Below are positions 53,330-63,478 of a DNA stretch of 64,000 bases, piece after piece. The position numbers were made by a program, and so were the translations under genes. The notes beneath the pieces were generated by a model that saw only the letters and a list, made by a program, of their open reading frames with translations, made no database searches and was not told the DNA's origin. Within the stretch, counting starts at the first letter, position 1, and every line of letters starts with the position of its first letter. Origin of the DNA: Burkholderiales bacterium. GTDB taxonomy: Bacteria > Pseudomonadota > Gammaproteobacteria > Burkholderiales > JAHFRG01. The stretch is from the NCBI GenBank assembly GCA_035518095.1, contig DATIXX010000010.1, forward strand, positions 1 to 64,000. The letters are read 5' to 3'.

Positions 53330-53749
53330 TTATTCAGCCAATGCGTCCAGAGCTTTCTTGAATCGGTTGGCGTGAGACCGCTCCGCCTTGGCCAAGGTCT
53401 CGAACCAATCCGCAATTTCACCGAATCCTTCGTCGCGGGCAACCTTGGCCATTCCGGGATACATATTGGTGTATTCGTGTGTCTCGCCGTGAATCGCCGA
53501 TTTCAAGTTGAGACGAGTGGGACCAAAAGGCTGATCAGTGGCAGGATCACCGCAGGCCTCCAGGTACTCGAGATGACCGTGGGCATGGCCCGTTTCCCCT
53601 TCTGCCGTGGAACGAAAAACTGCCGACACATCGTTTTGCCCTTCCACGTCGGCTTTAGATGCGAAGTATAAATAGCGCCGGTTTGCCATTGATTCGCCGG
53701 CAAATGCCGCTTTGAGATTGTCGTGGGTCTTCGATCCTTTAAGCTGCAT
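53330..53749 (-). CDS. Rubrerythrin, ferritin-like domain only
   Basis: A 139-residue four-helix rubrerythrin. The diiron ligands can be traced as E19, E52, H55, E89, E92, E123 and H126 ([29 protein letters not shown]). The rubredoxin-like C-terminal domain of classical rubrerythrins is absent, so electrons must come from another protein, presumably the adjacent Fe-S protein. Role: peroxide reduction in the cytoplasm. GGAGAGCAAA precedes the ATG. First gene of the three-gene operon, with a candidate operator about 90 bases upstream. Confidence 0.86.
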   Translation of the reverse strand: MQLKGSKTHDNLKAAFAGESMANRRYLYFASKADVEGQNDVSAVFRSTAEGETGHAHGHLEYLEACGDPATDQPFGPTRLNLKSAIHGETHEYTNMYPGMAKVARDEGFGEIADWFETLAKAERSHANRFKKALDALAE

Positions 53750-53834
53750 TTTGCTCTCCTGTAATTAATTGACTGATTCAACACATAACTGTGAATTGCG
53801 CGCTTGCCGCACGTGCCAAACCCCAGAGGCGCAA

Positions 53835-53851
53835 ATTAGACTAATTCTAAT
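53835..53851. promoter_or_regulatory. Inverted repeat upstream of rubrerythrin
   Basis: ATTAGA and TCTAAT separated by CTAAT form a 17-base imperfect-centre palindrome in an AT-rich stretch. It lies between the divergent-facing CBS gene end and rubrerythrin, in promoter position. Regulator unknown. Confidence 0.35.
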
Positions 53852-53906
53852 AAATAAACAAAGTTTAATCTGCGACTACGGCATTGTCAATAAACGTCGC
53901 CGAATG

Positions 53907-54503
53907 TTAATGGCTCAGCGCGGATTCGATTTCAGCAAAAGTCCGAGCCATTTCGGTGGTATGAATGAACGCTCCAAGTTGCCGTGCTACCTGGGTCGCC
54001 GAAAAAATGCCGCGCACTTTCTGCGTATTCTCGACAGGACCTGCATCCACCACCACAGCATGCTGCTTGCCGCTTTTTTTGAGTGTGGCAACCACGTGAC
54101 CTACCCGCGCATTTTGAATATCTTCCAGTTTCAACACTTCGAGGCGATGCTGCGGAATCATGATGTCCCGAACTAATACGTCCTGACGCATGATTCCACG
54201 TTCGCGCACAAATAGCAGCGGTTTCTCGCCCAAGATGTCGGCAGCGCTAATCAATCCCAGTACTAAGCGCGATCTGTCTACCACCAGCAAAAGTCGCACC
54301 CCGCGTTCGATCATCGTCTGATTCGCTGCATCGAGAGTAGCTTCCGGTTCTATGGTTGCGGCGCACACATGCTTGAGGTCCGTCATGCATTCCTGGGCCG
54401 GGCTTTCAAGATTTAGTCGCGCAACCTTGCTTTGCGTAGGCTGGTGATAGGTTGTGGCTGTATTGAGCGAATATAGGGGAAGTGGATGGAAATCTCTAAA
54501 CAT
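53907..54503 (-). CDS. CBS-domain pair protein
   Basis: A 198-residue protein from the ATG at 54503, chosen for GGAGG seven bases upstream (a longer frame adds 18 residues). After a 40-residue N-terminal tail there are two CBS motifs, about 50-110 (ATIEPEATLDAANQTMIERGVRLLLVVD) read in short segments, and 125-195 (ARVGHVVATLKKSGKQHAVVVD). Such pairs bind adenosine nucleotides and regulate enzymes or channels; no effector domain is fused. It lies upstream of rubrerythrin in the same direction. Ligand unknown. Confidence 0.8.
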   Translation of the reverse strand: MFRDFHPLPLYSLNTATTYHQPTQSKVARLNLESPAQECMTDLKHVCAATIEPEATLDAANQTMIERGVRLLLVVDRSRLVLGLISAADILGEKPLLFVRERGIMRQDVLVRDIMIPQHRLEVLKLEDIQNARVGHVVATLKKSGKQHAVVVDAGPVENTQKVRGIFSATQVARQLGAFIHTTEMARTFAEIESALSH

Positions 54504-54621
54504 GCTATTGCCTCCATTTGGGTAAGCTATACCCGATTTGCCTATAGCATCTTGCAAAAATAGCGGGCAACTACAAATATCCCAGCAGGCGCGCTAGCAG
54601 CCGGCCCGTACAGGCCGCGCG

Positions 54622-55137
54622 TCAAACACCGCGAGATTTGACCCTTTGGTGGCGCGTACCGTTATCGCGGTTTAGAAAGCGCGAGAGTTCGTTGAGCGCC
54701 TGCTGGTAAACATCGCGCTTGAACTCTATTACAGACTCCATTGGCACCCAATAGTTCTGCCAGCACCACGCATCAAATTCAGGATGCGCGTGCGCACGGA
54801 GTTTGACATCGCAGTCGCGACCAACAAGCCTCAATAGGTACCAGATCTGCTTTTGGCCCTTGTAAGAACCACGCCATACCTTCCTGACCCAGTTAAATGG
54901 CACGTTGTAACGCAACCAATCGCGCGTGCGCCCGATGATTTTCACGTGCTCACGGCTTAATCCGACCTCTTCCAGGAGCTCGCGGTACATGGCTTGCTCA
55001 GGTGATTCTCCGGGGTTGATCCCACCCTGCGGAAACTGCCAGGAATGCTCCTTTACCCGCTTGCCCCAAAAAACCTCGTTCCTGGAATTGAGAATAATAA
55101 TGCCGACATTAGGGCGATATCCGTCTCTGTCGATCAT
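54622..55137 (-). CDS. rppH: RNA pyrophosphohydrolase RppH
   Basis: A 171-residue Nudix enzyme, using the ATG at 55137 ([13 protein letters not shown]), three codons inside an open GTG. Nudix box GGINPGES-x6-RELLEEVG complete, with the RppH signatures WGKR, WQFPQGG and DWLRYNVP. It removes pyrophosphate from 5' ends of mRNA, starting RNase E decay. It diverges from proS; the ~95-base gap holds both promoters. Full length and normal. Confidence 0.94.
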   Translation of the reverse strand: MIDRDGYRPNVGIIILNSRNEVFWGKRVKEHSWQFPQGGINPGESPEQAMYRELLEEVGLSREHVKIIGRTRDWLRYNVPFNWVRKVWRGSYKGQKQIWYLLRLVGRDCDVKLRAHAHPEFDAWCWQNYWVPMESVIEFKRDVYQQALNELSRFLNRDNGTRHQRVKSRGV

Positions 55138-55234
55138 ATCAACCACCCGTCATTATCCAAATCAAGCTAATTTTTCCATATTTCACATAAGATTGTAAAA
55201 TACGACACTTTTGGTCGGAGTTTAGCGGGTATCT

Positions 55235-56944
55235 ATGCGGGTCTCGCAGTACTTTCTTTCCACCTTGAAAGAAGCACCTTCCGAAGCCGAACTTGTCAGC
55301 CATCGTTTAATGCTGCGCGCCGGCCTCATCAAGCGCCTGGCGAGCGGCCTTTATAGCTGGATGCCGCTTGGCCTGCGCGTGCTTCGCAAAGTGGAAGCCA
55401 TCATTCGCCAAGAAATGGACAAGAGCGGCGCAGTTGAACTACTCATGACCGCCGTGCAACCAGCGGAACTGTGGCAGGAATCCGGACGCTGGGACATGTA
55501 CGGCCCGGAACTGCTGCGGATTAAGGACCGACACCAGCGCGACTTCTGTTTCGGCCCGACACATGAAGAGGTCATCACCGACATCGTGCGCCGCGAAATA
55601 AAAAGTTATCGCCAACTGCCCGTTAATTTTTACCAAATCCAGACCAAGTTCCGCGACGAGATTCGCCCGCGCTTTGGCGTAATCCGCGCGCGCGAATTCG
55701 TAATGAAGGACGCCTATTCGTTCCACCCAGACAAGGCAAGCCTCGGTCGAACCTATCAGCTGATGTACGATACCTACTCGCGAATCTTCACGCGCCTGGG
55801 TCTCAAATTTCGTGCCGTTGCTGCAGCAACCGGCACAATCGGCGGAACCATATCGCATGAATTCCATGTGCTGGCGGAATCCGGCGAAGACGCGATCGCG
55901 TTTTGCCCAAACTCAAATTACGCGGCAAATGTCCAGCTGGCCGAAGCGCTTGCGCCTGAAGTCGCCCGAGGGGCGCCACGGCAAACAATGGAAAAAGTTG
56001 CCACTCCCGGGAAAAAAACCTGCAAAGAAGTGAGCGACTTGCTCAAACTGCCCCTCGCGAGAACCGTGAAGTCGCTGCTGGTCGCCTGCGATCAGCGGAT
56101 GTATATGCTGCTGGTGCGCGGGGATCATGCGTTGAATGAGACAAAAACACAAAATATTCCCGGCCTCAATCGGTTCCGTTTTGCCACGGATAAGGAAATC
56201 CTGGCGGCAACGGGATGCCCGCCCGGCTACATCGGGCCCGTAGGTCTGGATCCGAATATAGTCACAATAGCCGATCGCAGTGTCGCGGCAATGAGCGATT
56301 TCATTTGCGGCGCCAACGCCAACGACTATCACTTGATCGGCGTCAACTTTGGCCGCGACTTACCGGAACCGTCGACCGTCGCGGACATACGCAACGTTGT
56401 GCTCGGGGACCGCAGCCCCGACGGCAAGGGGTTATTGGAGATTTGTCGAGGGATCGAAGTCGGCCACGTATTTCAACTCGGCACCAAATATTCCGAGGCC
56501 ATGGACGCGAAATTCCTGGACGAAAACGGGCAAACGCGGGCAATGGAAATGGGCTGCTATGGAATCGGCGTGTCGCGCATCGTGGCGGCTGCGATCGAGC
56601 AAAATAACGACCAGCACGGAATCGTTTTTCCGCAGGCTATGGCGCCTTTCCAGCTCGCCATTGTGCCGGCCGGAACAAGCGCCGGTGTGCGCGCTGAGTC
56701 GGAGAGAATGCATGACGAACTTTCCGCCTGCGGTATCGAAGTCCTGCTGGATGACCGCGACGAACGTCCCGGAGTGATGTTCGCGGACATGGAGCTCATC
56801 GGCATCCCCCACCGGCTGGTGGTCGGCGAGCGAGCGCTCAGGCAGGGCGCGGTAGAATACCAGGAGCGCCGCAACGGGGAAATGCGAATTATTCCCTTGC
56901 AAAACTGCGTTACTTTTATAAAATCCCAGCTATGCGCGTACTAA
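55235..56944 (+). CDS. proS: Prolyl-tRNA synthetase (bacterial type with editing domain)
   Basis: A 569-residue class II synthetase. Motif 1 region with [12 protein letters not shown]-like start, motif 2 [15 protein letters not shown], the YbaK-like editing insertion (about 225-380, containing [20 protein letters not shown]) and motif 3 [15 protein letters not shown], then the anticodon-binding domain. It charges tRNA-Pro and edits Ala-tRNA-Pro. The stop overlaps the start of the following transglycosylase gene by 13 bases. Complete. Confidence 0.96.
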   Translation: MRVSQYFLSTLKEAPSEAELVSHRLMLRAGLIKRLASGLYSWMPLGLRVLRKVEAIIRQEMDKSGAVELLMTAVQPAELWQESGRWDMYGPELLRIKDRHQRDFCFGPTHEEVITDIVRREIKSYRQLPVNFYQIQTKFRDEIRPRFGVIRAREFVMKDAYSFHPDKASLGRTYQLMYDTYSRIFTRLGLKFRAVAAATGTIGGTISHEFHVLAESGEDAIAFCPNSNYAANVQLAEALAPEVARGAPRQTMEKVATPGKKTCKEVSDLLKLPLARTVKSLLVACDQRMYMLLVRGDHALNETKTQNIPGLNRFRFATDKEILAATGCPPGYIGPVGLDPNIVTIADRSVAAMSDFICGANANDYHLIGVNFGRDLPEPSTVADIRNVVLGDRSPDGKGLLEICRGIEVGHVFQLGTKYSEAMDAKFLDENGQTRAMEMGCYGIGVSRIVAAAIEQNNDQHGIVFPQAMAPFQLAIVPAGTSAGVRAESERMHDELSACGIEVLLDDRDERPGVMFADMELIGIPHRLVVGERALRQGAVEYQERRNGEMRIIPLQNCVTFIKSQLCAY

Positions 56945-57537
56945 TTACCTGCTTTTTGCTAGCTACGTGCCAGCTCGCGTGGGCTGGTCCGCAAACTTAT
57001 GAGCCGCTTTCGGCGAGCGTCCGCGCAATGTTGCGAACCGCTGTTAGCGATGACGCCACGCCTTGGCTTGCTTTCGGGTCCGAGGCCAAGGCCAAAGCGT
57101 GGCTCGCCGATATGTCACGTCGGCTAGCGGACCGAATGCCGAATGAGCAAGCGCGGATGGATTTTCTCCGGACCGTGCATTACGAGGCCTCCCGCGCCGG
57201 GCTCGACCCGCAACTGGTGCTGGGATTGATCCAGGTGGAAAGCCGCTTTAATAAATATGCAATATCAAGAGCCGGCGCACGCGGTTATATGCAGGTCATG
57301 CCGTTCTGGAAGAAAGAAATCGGCAGTAACGAACACGATCTGTTTCACCTCAAGACTAACCTCCGCTACGGCTGCACTATCCTGCGCTACTATCTGGACC
57401 AGGAAAACGGCGATCTTTTCCGGGCGCTCGGCCGCTATAACGGAACCCTTGGACAATCGAAATATCCCAACCGGGTGGTCAGGGCATGGATCACCTCTTG
57501 GAAATACCCGGCGCGCGGTTACTCAAGACAAATCTAA
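56932..57537 (+). CDS. Secreted lytic transglycosylase, SLT domain
   Basis: A 201-residue protein: signal peptide ending near AWA/G (residue 18), then a helical linker and the SLT domain with catalytic E103 in [21 protein letters not shown] and ALGRYNGT. It cleaves peptidoglycan in the periplasm. It overlaps proS by 13 bases, an arrangement common in betaproteobacteria where this gene follows proS. It converges with the TlpA gene at its end. Distinct from the anchored transglycosylase near 37 kb. Confidence 0.9.
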   Translation: MRVLITCFLLATCQLAWAGPQTYEPLSASVRAMLRTAVSDDATPWLAFGSEAKAKAWLADMSRRLADRMPNEQARMDFLRTVHYEASRAGLDPQLVLGLIQVESRFNKYAISRAGARGYMQVMPFWKKEIGSNEHDLFHLKTNLRYGCTILRYYLDQENGDLFRALGRYNGTLGQSKYPNRVVRAWITSWKYPARGYSRQI

Positions 57538-57547
57538 CCGGGCTGAT

Positions 57548-58072
57548 TCACCAAGCCGGGAAAACCGGTGTTCGGGATGCAAGATAAACACCGGACCATT
57601 CCACAACCTGCTTTTTGAGACCCAGAAACTGTTCGATCCGCTGCCGGTTGAGGGGTCCGACGTGACGCATAACCAAGTCGCCGCTGGGATTGAATATGAA
57701 ACTGGTGGGTAGCCCGTTGACTTTGCCGATTTGCGCAGCGATTTTCTCGTCTCCCAGCACCACCGGATAAGATATGAACATATTGTCCGCGAATTCAATC
57801 ACCGCTTTTGAATCCCGGTATTCCATCGCAATACCGATAACTTCCAGTTCATTTCTATGGGATTCGTACAGCGACACCAAATCCGGGATTTCTTCAAGAC
57901 AGGGCGGACACCAAGTCGCCCAGAAATTTACCAATACCCATTTTCCACGGTAATCGCTAAGCCGGTGCGTTTTCCCCTGCGTGTCGGTCAAGGAAAAATC
58001 CCCAGCATGCGCCGCGCCCGCGAGCGCCAGACAGGCGGCCAAAAAAAACTGTTTTGTTAAAATCTTTTGCAA
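57548..58072 (-). CDS. TlpA-like periplasmic thiol-disulfide reductase
   Basis: A 174-residue protein with a signal peptide (cleavage near AHA/G24) and a thioredoxin fold with active site WCPPC at 54-58, plus the conserved GLPTSFIFNPSG cis-proline loop. Such proteins reduce periplasmic disulfides, for example in cytochrome c maturation. Partner genes (ccm, dsbD) are not nearby. About 25 extra residues at the C-terminus (VVEWSGVYLASRTPVFPAW) exceed the usual domain. Convergent with the transglycosylase gene. Confidence 0.9.
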   Translation of the reverse strand: MQKILTKQFFLAACLALAGAAHAGDFSLTDTQGKTHRLSDYRGKWVLVNFWATWCPPCLEEIPDLVSLYESHRNELEVIGIAMEYRDSKAVIEFADNMFISYPVVLGDEKIAAQIGKVNGLPTSFIFNPSGDLVMRHVGPLNRQRIEQFLGLKKQVVEWSGVYLASRTPVFPAW

Positions 58073-58175
58073 TTGCGATCACTAATGGATGCGGATAATC
58101 GGGACAACTGACCGCGCATTTTGCGGTGACGCGAGCGTGCAGCGCCTATTGACACCTCTGTTGCTTTCTGCGTGA

Positions 58176-58203
58176 ATACTTGCCATTTTGCGTCTATACT
58201 TGC
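58176..58203. repeat. Direct repeat upstream of the PilZ-like gene
   Basis: ATACTTGC occurs at 58176-58183 and 58196-58203, twenty bases apart, about two helical turns. A related TTGCTTT-TGC appears further left (58161). It could be an activator site for the gene at 58316. Confidence 0.3.
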
Positions 58204-58315
58204 TTTGTGCAAAATAATGGCCAGGTTCGCCGCTCGGCCGCTAACAATTAGTTCGCTTTTCGGGAGACTTCTTTCGAAGGTACAGTACCTGTTCATTGGT
58301 CCTGTATATTAATTT

Positions 58316-59899
58316 ATGCCAATTAAACTCAGTTTGCCTGAAACCGGCGAAACTTTGCAATTGAAGGCGGAAACCCGCCCAAGGCGGGTTAAAGCGTGGC
58401 TGGAGGCGTTACCGCTGGCCAACATCGTGGAAGCCGCACGCAGTGTTTCCGATGCGCTCATTTCGCTTAACCGGACTCCGCTGGATATTGAGAACCGCCT
58501 CAAGTTGCTCGAGCTGTATACTGCCGCGATCAACAATTTGGTTCCCGAATTGGAGCATAAATACACGATGGTCGCACTGCCGTTGCCTGAGAAGAGCCGC
58601 CAGGCTGCGAATCTTGCACGCCGGTTGTACGTTGAGCTGGCCTACGGTTACAAGATCATTCTGCTCGACCGGTTACAGAAAAAACGCCTTCGGATTGCAG
58701 GCCGCGCGCACCTGCATCTCCTAATTCAGCGCGCCATGGACGCCTTGAGCAAAGCCTTGGGCGCGTTTTACAAAACCTATTCCCCGGCGCCGCCCGGGAT
58801 GTGGTCGGAAATCCACCAACTGGCTCAGCTCGCGCTGCAGCGTAAGCTGCACGATGAGCCGTTGGACGGGGGCCGCAACAGCATCAGCTCGACGTACAAA
58901 CGTGCGCTGCTGCTTGGCTTGGCGAATCCTTACAAGCTCATGCAAGGAGAAGTAGAAAAGGTTACCGATTACCTGGAGCAGCAGGGGAATCTGGCCAAGC
59001 TCTATCCCATGCAGGATAAGCAGAATGCCTCGGGAGTTTTTGTGATTAATCTGGATAGCGACGCCCCGCCAAAATCCCTCGAGCAGGATACAAAAGCCAC
59101 AATGCACAATCACATCCTGCTTGGCACTGACGCCCTGGTTTCCGCCTTGGAGGACGACATCGCGAGACTGGAAGCGGCAAACTTGCAAAAAGCGCTGAGT
59201 CTGCCGGATCACACCAAACAGGTTTCATATGTCAGCCTATTACGGCGGCTCGGCAGGGACTGGACGTTCATGCCCAAGCGCAAATTCCAGCGCATGAATA
59301 ACAATGCCCCCATGGAAATCTGTGTGGGCCTGCGCGCGACGTGTCACTATGTCTCGGCCCAGCCTGAGCTGGCCGAACAGAGCGCTCTGGATTTCAGAAT
59401 TGACACCATCGGCGGCTCGACTGGCACGGCCAAATCCGAACGGGCGCATTTTGCCACGAGCCAGTGGGCGGTTACCAACGAAAGCGCCGGCGGAATGGGA
59501 CTGAAATCCGTCACCAACATCACGCAGCCAATCCGGATCGGGGAAATAATTGGGTTGCGCTCAGCGGACAGCCGAATCTGGAATATCGGCGTGGTACGAA
59601 GGGTGTTCACCGGAAACTCGGATAATGTTGAGCTCGGGGTGCAGATGTTGGCGCCTACAGCAACTGCGGTAACCATCAAGCCGGTTGTAGCGGGCCCCAA
59701 GGAAACGTTCCAGGCGGCTTTGCTTTTGCCCGAACTGCGCCCGCTGCAACAGCCTGCCACGATCGTCGCGGCCCCGGCCACATTCCGCAGCAAACTTGAA
59801 TACCTTCTCTACATGAACGGCGTTGTTAGCCATGTGCGCGCCATGCGCCTCGTCGACCAGACCGCCAGTTTCGACCTGTTCCAGTTCAGCATCGAATAG
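58316..59899 (+). CDS. Large protein with C-terminal PilZ-like domain
   Basis: I do not recognise the first 340 residues of this 527-residue protein; they are mainly helical and soluble. From about 385 to 450 there is a PilZ-like pattern: TNESAGGMGLKS, the N-x-S-x2-G motif, with IRIGEIIGLR and IGVVRRV before VELGVQMLAPT. The RxxxR motif that completes cyclic-di-GMP binding is not clear to me. No signal peptide or membrane segment. It has its own promoter region with a 20-base direct repeat and ends 28 bases from the convergent yihY gene. A PilZ role in pilus or motility control is only a possibility. Confidence 0.65.
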   Translation: MPIKLSLPETGETLQLKAETRPRRVKAWLEALPLANIVEAARSVSDALISLNRTPLDIENRLKLLELYTAAINNLVPELEHKYTMVALPLPEKSRQAANLARRLYVELAYGYKIILLDRLQKKRLRIAGRAHLHLLIQRAMDALSKALGAFYKTYSPAPPGMWSEIHQLAQLALQRKLHDEPLDGGRNSISSTYKRALLLGLANPYKLMQGEVEKVTDYLEQQGNLAKLYPMQDKQNASGVFVINLDSDAPPKSLEQDTKATMHNHILLGTDALVSALEDDIARLEAANLQKALSLPDHTKQVSYVSLLRRLGRDWTFMPKRKFQRMNNNAPMEICVGLRATCHYVSAQPELAEQSALDFRIDTIGGSTGTAKSERAHFATSQWAVTNESAGGMGLKSVTNITQPIRIGEIIGLRSADSRIWNIGVVRRVFTGNSDNVELGVQMLAPTATAVTIKPVVAGPKETFQAALLLPELRPLQQPATIVAAPATFRSKLEYLLYMNGVVSHVRAMRLVDQTASFDLFQFSIE

Positions 59900-59927
59900 G
59901 CCGCGGAATCGAGTGCGTCGGGGGCCC

Positions 59928-61160
59928 TCAGGGCGTTGCTTGGCTGACACCGCTCCCGGCTTCGGAAAACAGCGTTTTCAGTGGAATTTTCATTTCTCCT
60001 TGCTCAAGCATATCCTGAAGTAATGTATCAGGTATACCGGAGTGAGGCATCCTCGGGTGCGCGCGCGGCGGATCAAATACAAACAAGCGGTAGACATCTG
60101 CCACCGTAAGCTGTTCCGGATCACGCACCAGCACCCATCCCTCGCCAGCCGCTTTGCGCACCCAGTTTGCCGTACTCAGACGCTGCAGCACATCTTCAAT
60201 TTCTTCTATGCCAAGTCGCAATTGCTTGTGTAATTTCGGCAGGTTCATCACATCCCCGGTTTTAAGCGATTGAATGAGGGCCCGCAAGATTTGCAGGGCA
60301 TGGTAAAACTGGTAACCCGGTGCCCTCTGTTCCGGGTCCACGTCCCCGCGCCAGTTCGGCAATGACGCCGCAATGACTGCACCGAGGAGAAACACAAGCC
60401 AAGAAAGGTAGATCCACAACAGAAAAATGGGAAGACTGGCAAAGGTGCCGTAAACCAGCTTATAGCTGGGAACGTGCGCGATATAAAACGCAAAGCCTCG
60501 CTTCATTGCTTCAAAACCCACGGCCGTAACGATGGCACCGGCAAACGCGTGATTCACCGGAACATAGCGATAAGGCACGGTGAGAAAAAGCAGCGCGTAG
60601 GCGACCGTCGACAATAGCAGCGGCGTGAGCTTGAGCAAAAACAATTCCATGGCCGGGAGCTGCTTGGTAAATCCCAGAGCCGTCGTGAGCATCCAGGACG
60701 TCATCGACAGGCTGGCGCCGATCAGAAGCGGCCCCATGGTAAGCACCGTCCAATAAATCAATAGCCTGTTTAGCAGAGGGCGCGGGCGTGTCACTCGCCA
60801 TATGGTATTGAGTGTACGGTCTATCGTTAGCATCAACATGAGCGCGGTCACGCCCAGAAAAATTATCCCCAGCGCCGTGAGTCGCGCCGCGTGCTCGGTG
60901 AACTGCTTCAGGTAAACGGTGACAACTTTACCCGCCGCTTCTGGAAGCAGGTTGTTCCATATGAATGTTCTTAGCTCAGCAGAAAAATTTGAAAACACCG
61001 GGAATGCCGTCAATACCGCCAAGACAACGGTAATGAGCGGCACTAAAGACAGCAAAGTGGTGAAAGTAAGGCTGCCCGCCGCCTGGAGGCAACGGTCGTG
61101 CTTGAAGCGCTTCCATACAAACCGCAAATAGCCAGAGCCTGAGTAGATTCGTCTCGGCAT
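59928..61160 (-). CDS. YihY/BrkB family inner-membrane protein
   Basis: A 410-residue protein: about 280-residue YihY core with six hydrophobic segments (first LTFTTLLSLVPLITVVLAV) and the typical NTIWRVTR loop, followed by a C-terminal cytoplasmic extension of about 120 residues with a winged-helix-like part (LRLGIEEIEDVLQRLSTANWVRKA). The family was once called RNase BN, wrongly; its function is unknown. The extension is common in betaproteobacterial members. It diverges from wrbA over 62 bases. Confidence 0.86.
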   Translation of the reverse strand: MPRRIYSGSGYLRFVWKRFKHDRCLQAAGSLTFTTLLSLVPLITVVLAVLTAFPVFSNFSAELRTFIWNNLLPEAAGKVVTVYLKQFTEHAARLTALGIIFLGVTALMLMLTIDRTLNTIWRVTRPRPLLNRLLIYWTVLTMGPLLIGASLSMTSWMLTTALGFTKQLPAMELFLLKLTPLLLSTVAYALLFLTVPYRYVPVNHAFAGAIVTAVGFEAMKRGFAFYIAHVPSYKLVYGTFASLPIFLLWIYLSWLVFLLGAVIAASLPNWRGDVDPEQRAPGYQFYHALQILRALIQSLKTGDVMNLPKLHKQLRLGIEEIEDVLQRLSTANWVRKAAGEGWVLVRDPEQLTVADVYRLFVFDPPRAHPRMPHSGIPDTLLQDMLEQGEMKIPLKTLFSEAGSGVSQATP

Positions 61161-61201
61161 AAGCAGAGGGAATGAATTTGGTTGCTATATAATACCTATG
61201 A

Positions 61202-62505
<1,304 letters not shown>

Positions 62506-62559
62506 ACAGCGAGTTATTGAGACAATTGAACGCGCGGTGACGTGTTGCGACGGAAACAA

Positions 62560-62595
62560 TGGTTTTTATTGTGCGACCAGCCGGCACAAAAACCA
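62560..62595. repeat. Imperfect inverted repeat between convergent genes
   Basis: TGGTTTTT-att-GTGC and GCACAAAAACCA form a hairpin with a nine-base loop, between the convergent hugZ-like gene and the small membrane gene. The T-run lies within the stem, so it is not a classical terminator. Confidence 0.35.
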
Positions 62596-62630
62596 ATTAT
62601 GGCACGGCACTTCCAGCCCATCCACACTAT

Positions 62631-63035
62631 TTAAATGTTGGGAGTGTTTGGGAGACAGTAATCTACATACCAGAAAGACCCGACCAACCACAGAACACCT
62701 GCCACTACGAGAATCAAAGCAAGTAGCATCGACCTACGCATAGCGGACAAGTACCAACCAGCTTTCCCCGGCTTTTGCTTTACATCCCACATCTTGTACT
62801 GATGTCGCCAATACGCTGCCGAGATTGCCGCGACCAGACCAAACGACATTAAGGTGATAAAAAGCAAAAACGCAAGCATATTTGCGTACTGGAGGATCTT
62901 GTCCAGTTGGGAAATGGCTGCAACGACAGATCCGCCAGCCACAGCCTGTAGCATGCCTATAGCAAAAGCTTCGTTACCAAATATCTGTTCTCTATCCGGA
63001 TGCATTGGCGGACGTTCAGGTTGTTTTTCCGTCAT
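62631..63035 (-). CDS. Small integral membrane protein of unknown function
   Basis: I do not recognise this 134-residue protein. It has a charged N-terminal tail (1-20), then hydrophobic segments near 24-43, 51-75 and 102-122, linked by a basic loop (MWDVKQKPGKAG). No conserved motif stands out. The ATG at 63035 is the only good start. It lies alone at the right end, convergent with the hugZ-like gene and downstream of a repeat-like stretch. AT-richer base composition than the core genes; may be recently acquired. Confidence 0.6.
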   Translation of the reverse strand: MTEKQPERPPMHPDREQIFGNEAFAIGMLQAVAGGSVVAAISQLDKILQYANMLAFLLFITLMSFGLVAAISAAYWRHQYKMWDVKQKPGKAGWYLSAMRRSMLLALILVVAGVLWLVGSFWYVDYCLPNTPNI

Positions 63036-63118
63036 AGCGATTTTTGTGCCGTAAAGCTAGATATAGACACCGGAAAAACTGCAATTAATTACGCCAAATT
63101 CAGCATGATTTTGTCATC

Positions 63119-63410
63119 CTACACCAGAACAAGTTTGCAAACGGAAGCCGTTTTGGCTTGAGAATTTTCCCCTTCTGAGCCGCCGAATACCGCAGCCAGA
63201 CTTGGGAGCAGTCGGCGAGCACTGTCTGAGCGCGGAACGCGCGAGTTGCGCAGCCGCCAAGTTTGGTGAGGAACGGAGGAAATTCCATGGGGGCGGCGAG
63301 GCAGGGTTGCGTTTTCTTTGGTGACTTTCTTTTGGCGACGCAACAGAAAGCCACCAGCTCCCGGTCTGCCACCGGCGAACTTTAGATCAAAGGTCAAAAT
63401 GTGTTTTTAT
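63119..63410. repeat. Candidate dispersed-repeat-type non-coding stretch
   Basis: The minus-strand frame here reads FLLRRQKKVTKENAT followed by arginine-rich low-complexity sequence. Spurious frames with a (F/L)LLRRQKK-x-TKE-x-AT motif are a familiar sign of short dispersed repeats in betaproteobacterial genomes, from memory. The gap 63036-63478 holds no better gene. A search against the rest of the genome would show extra copies. Confidence 0.4.
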
Positions 63411-63478
63411 ATTTACGAACTGACTTCTCAAAACCTGACCACCCATTGTTTCCTCGCGTCTTGAGGCAACCGATCGGA

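Noticed and set aside
52553-53671. 372-codon plus-strand frame across the Fe-S and rubrerythrin genes
   Set aside because: It spans two well-supported genes on the other strand and their gap; low-quality composition.
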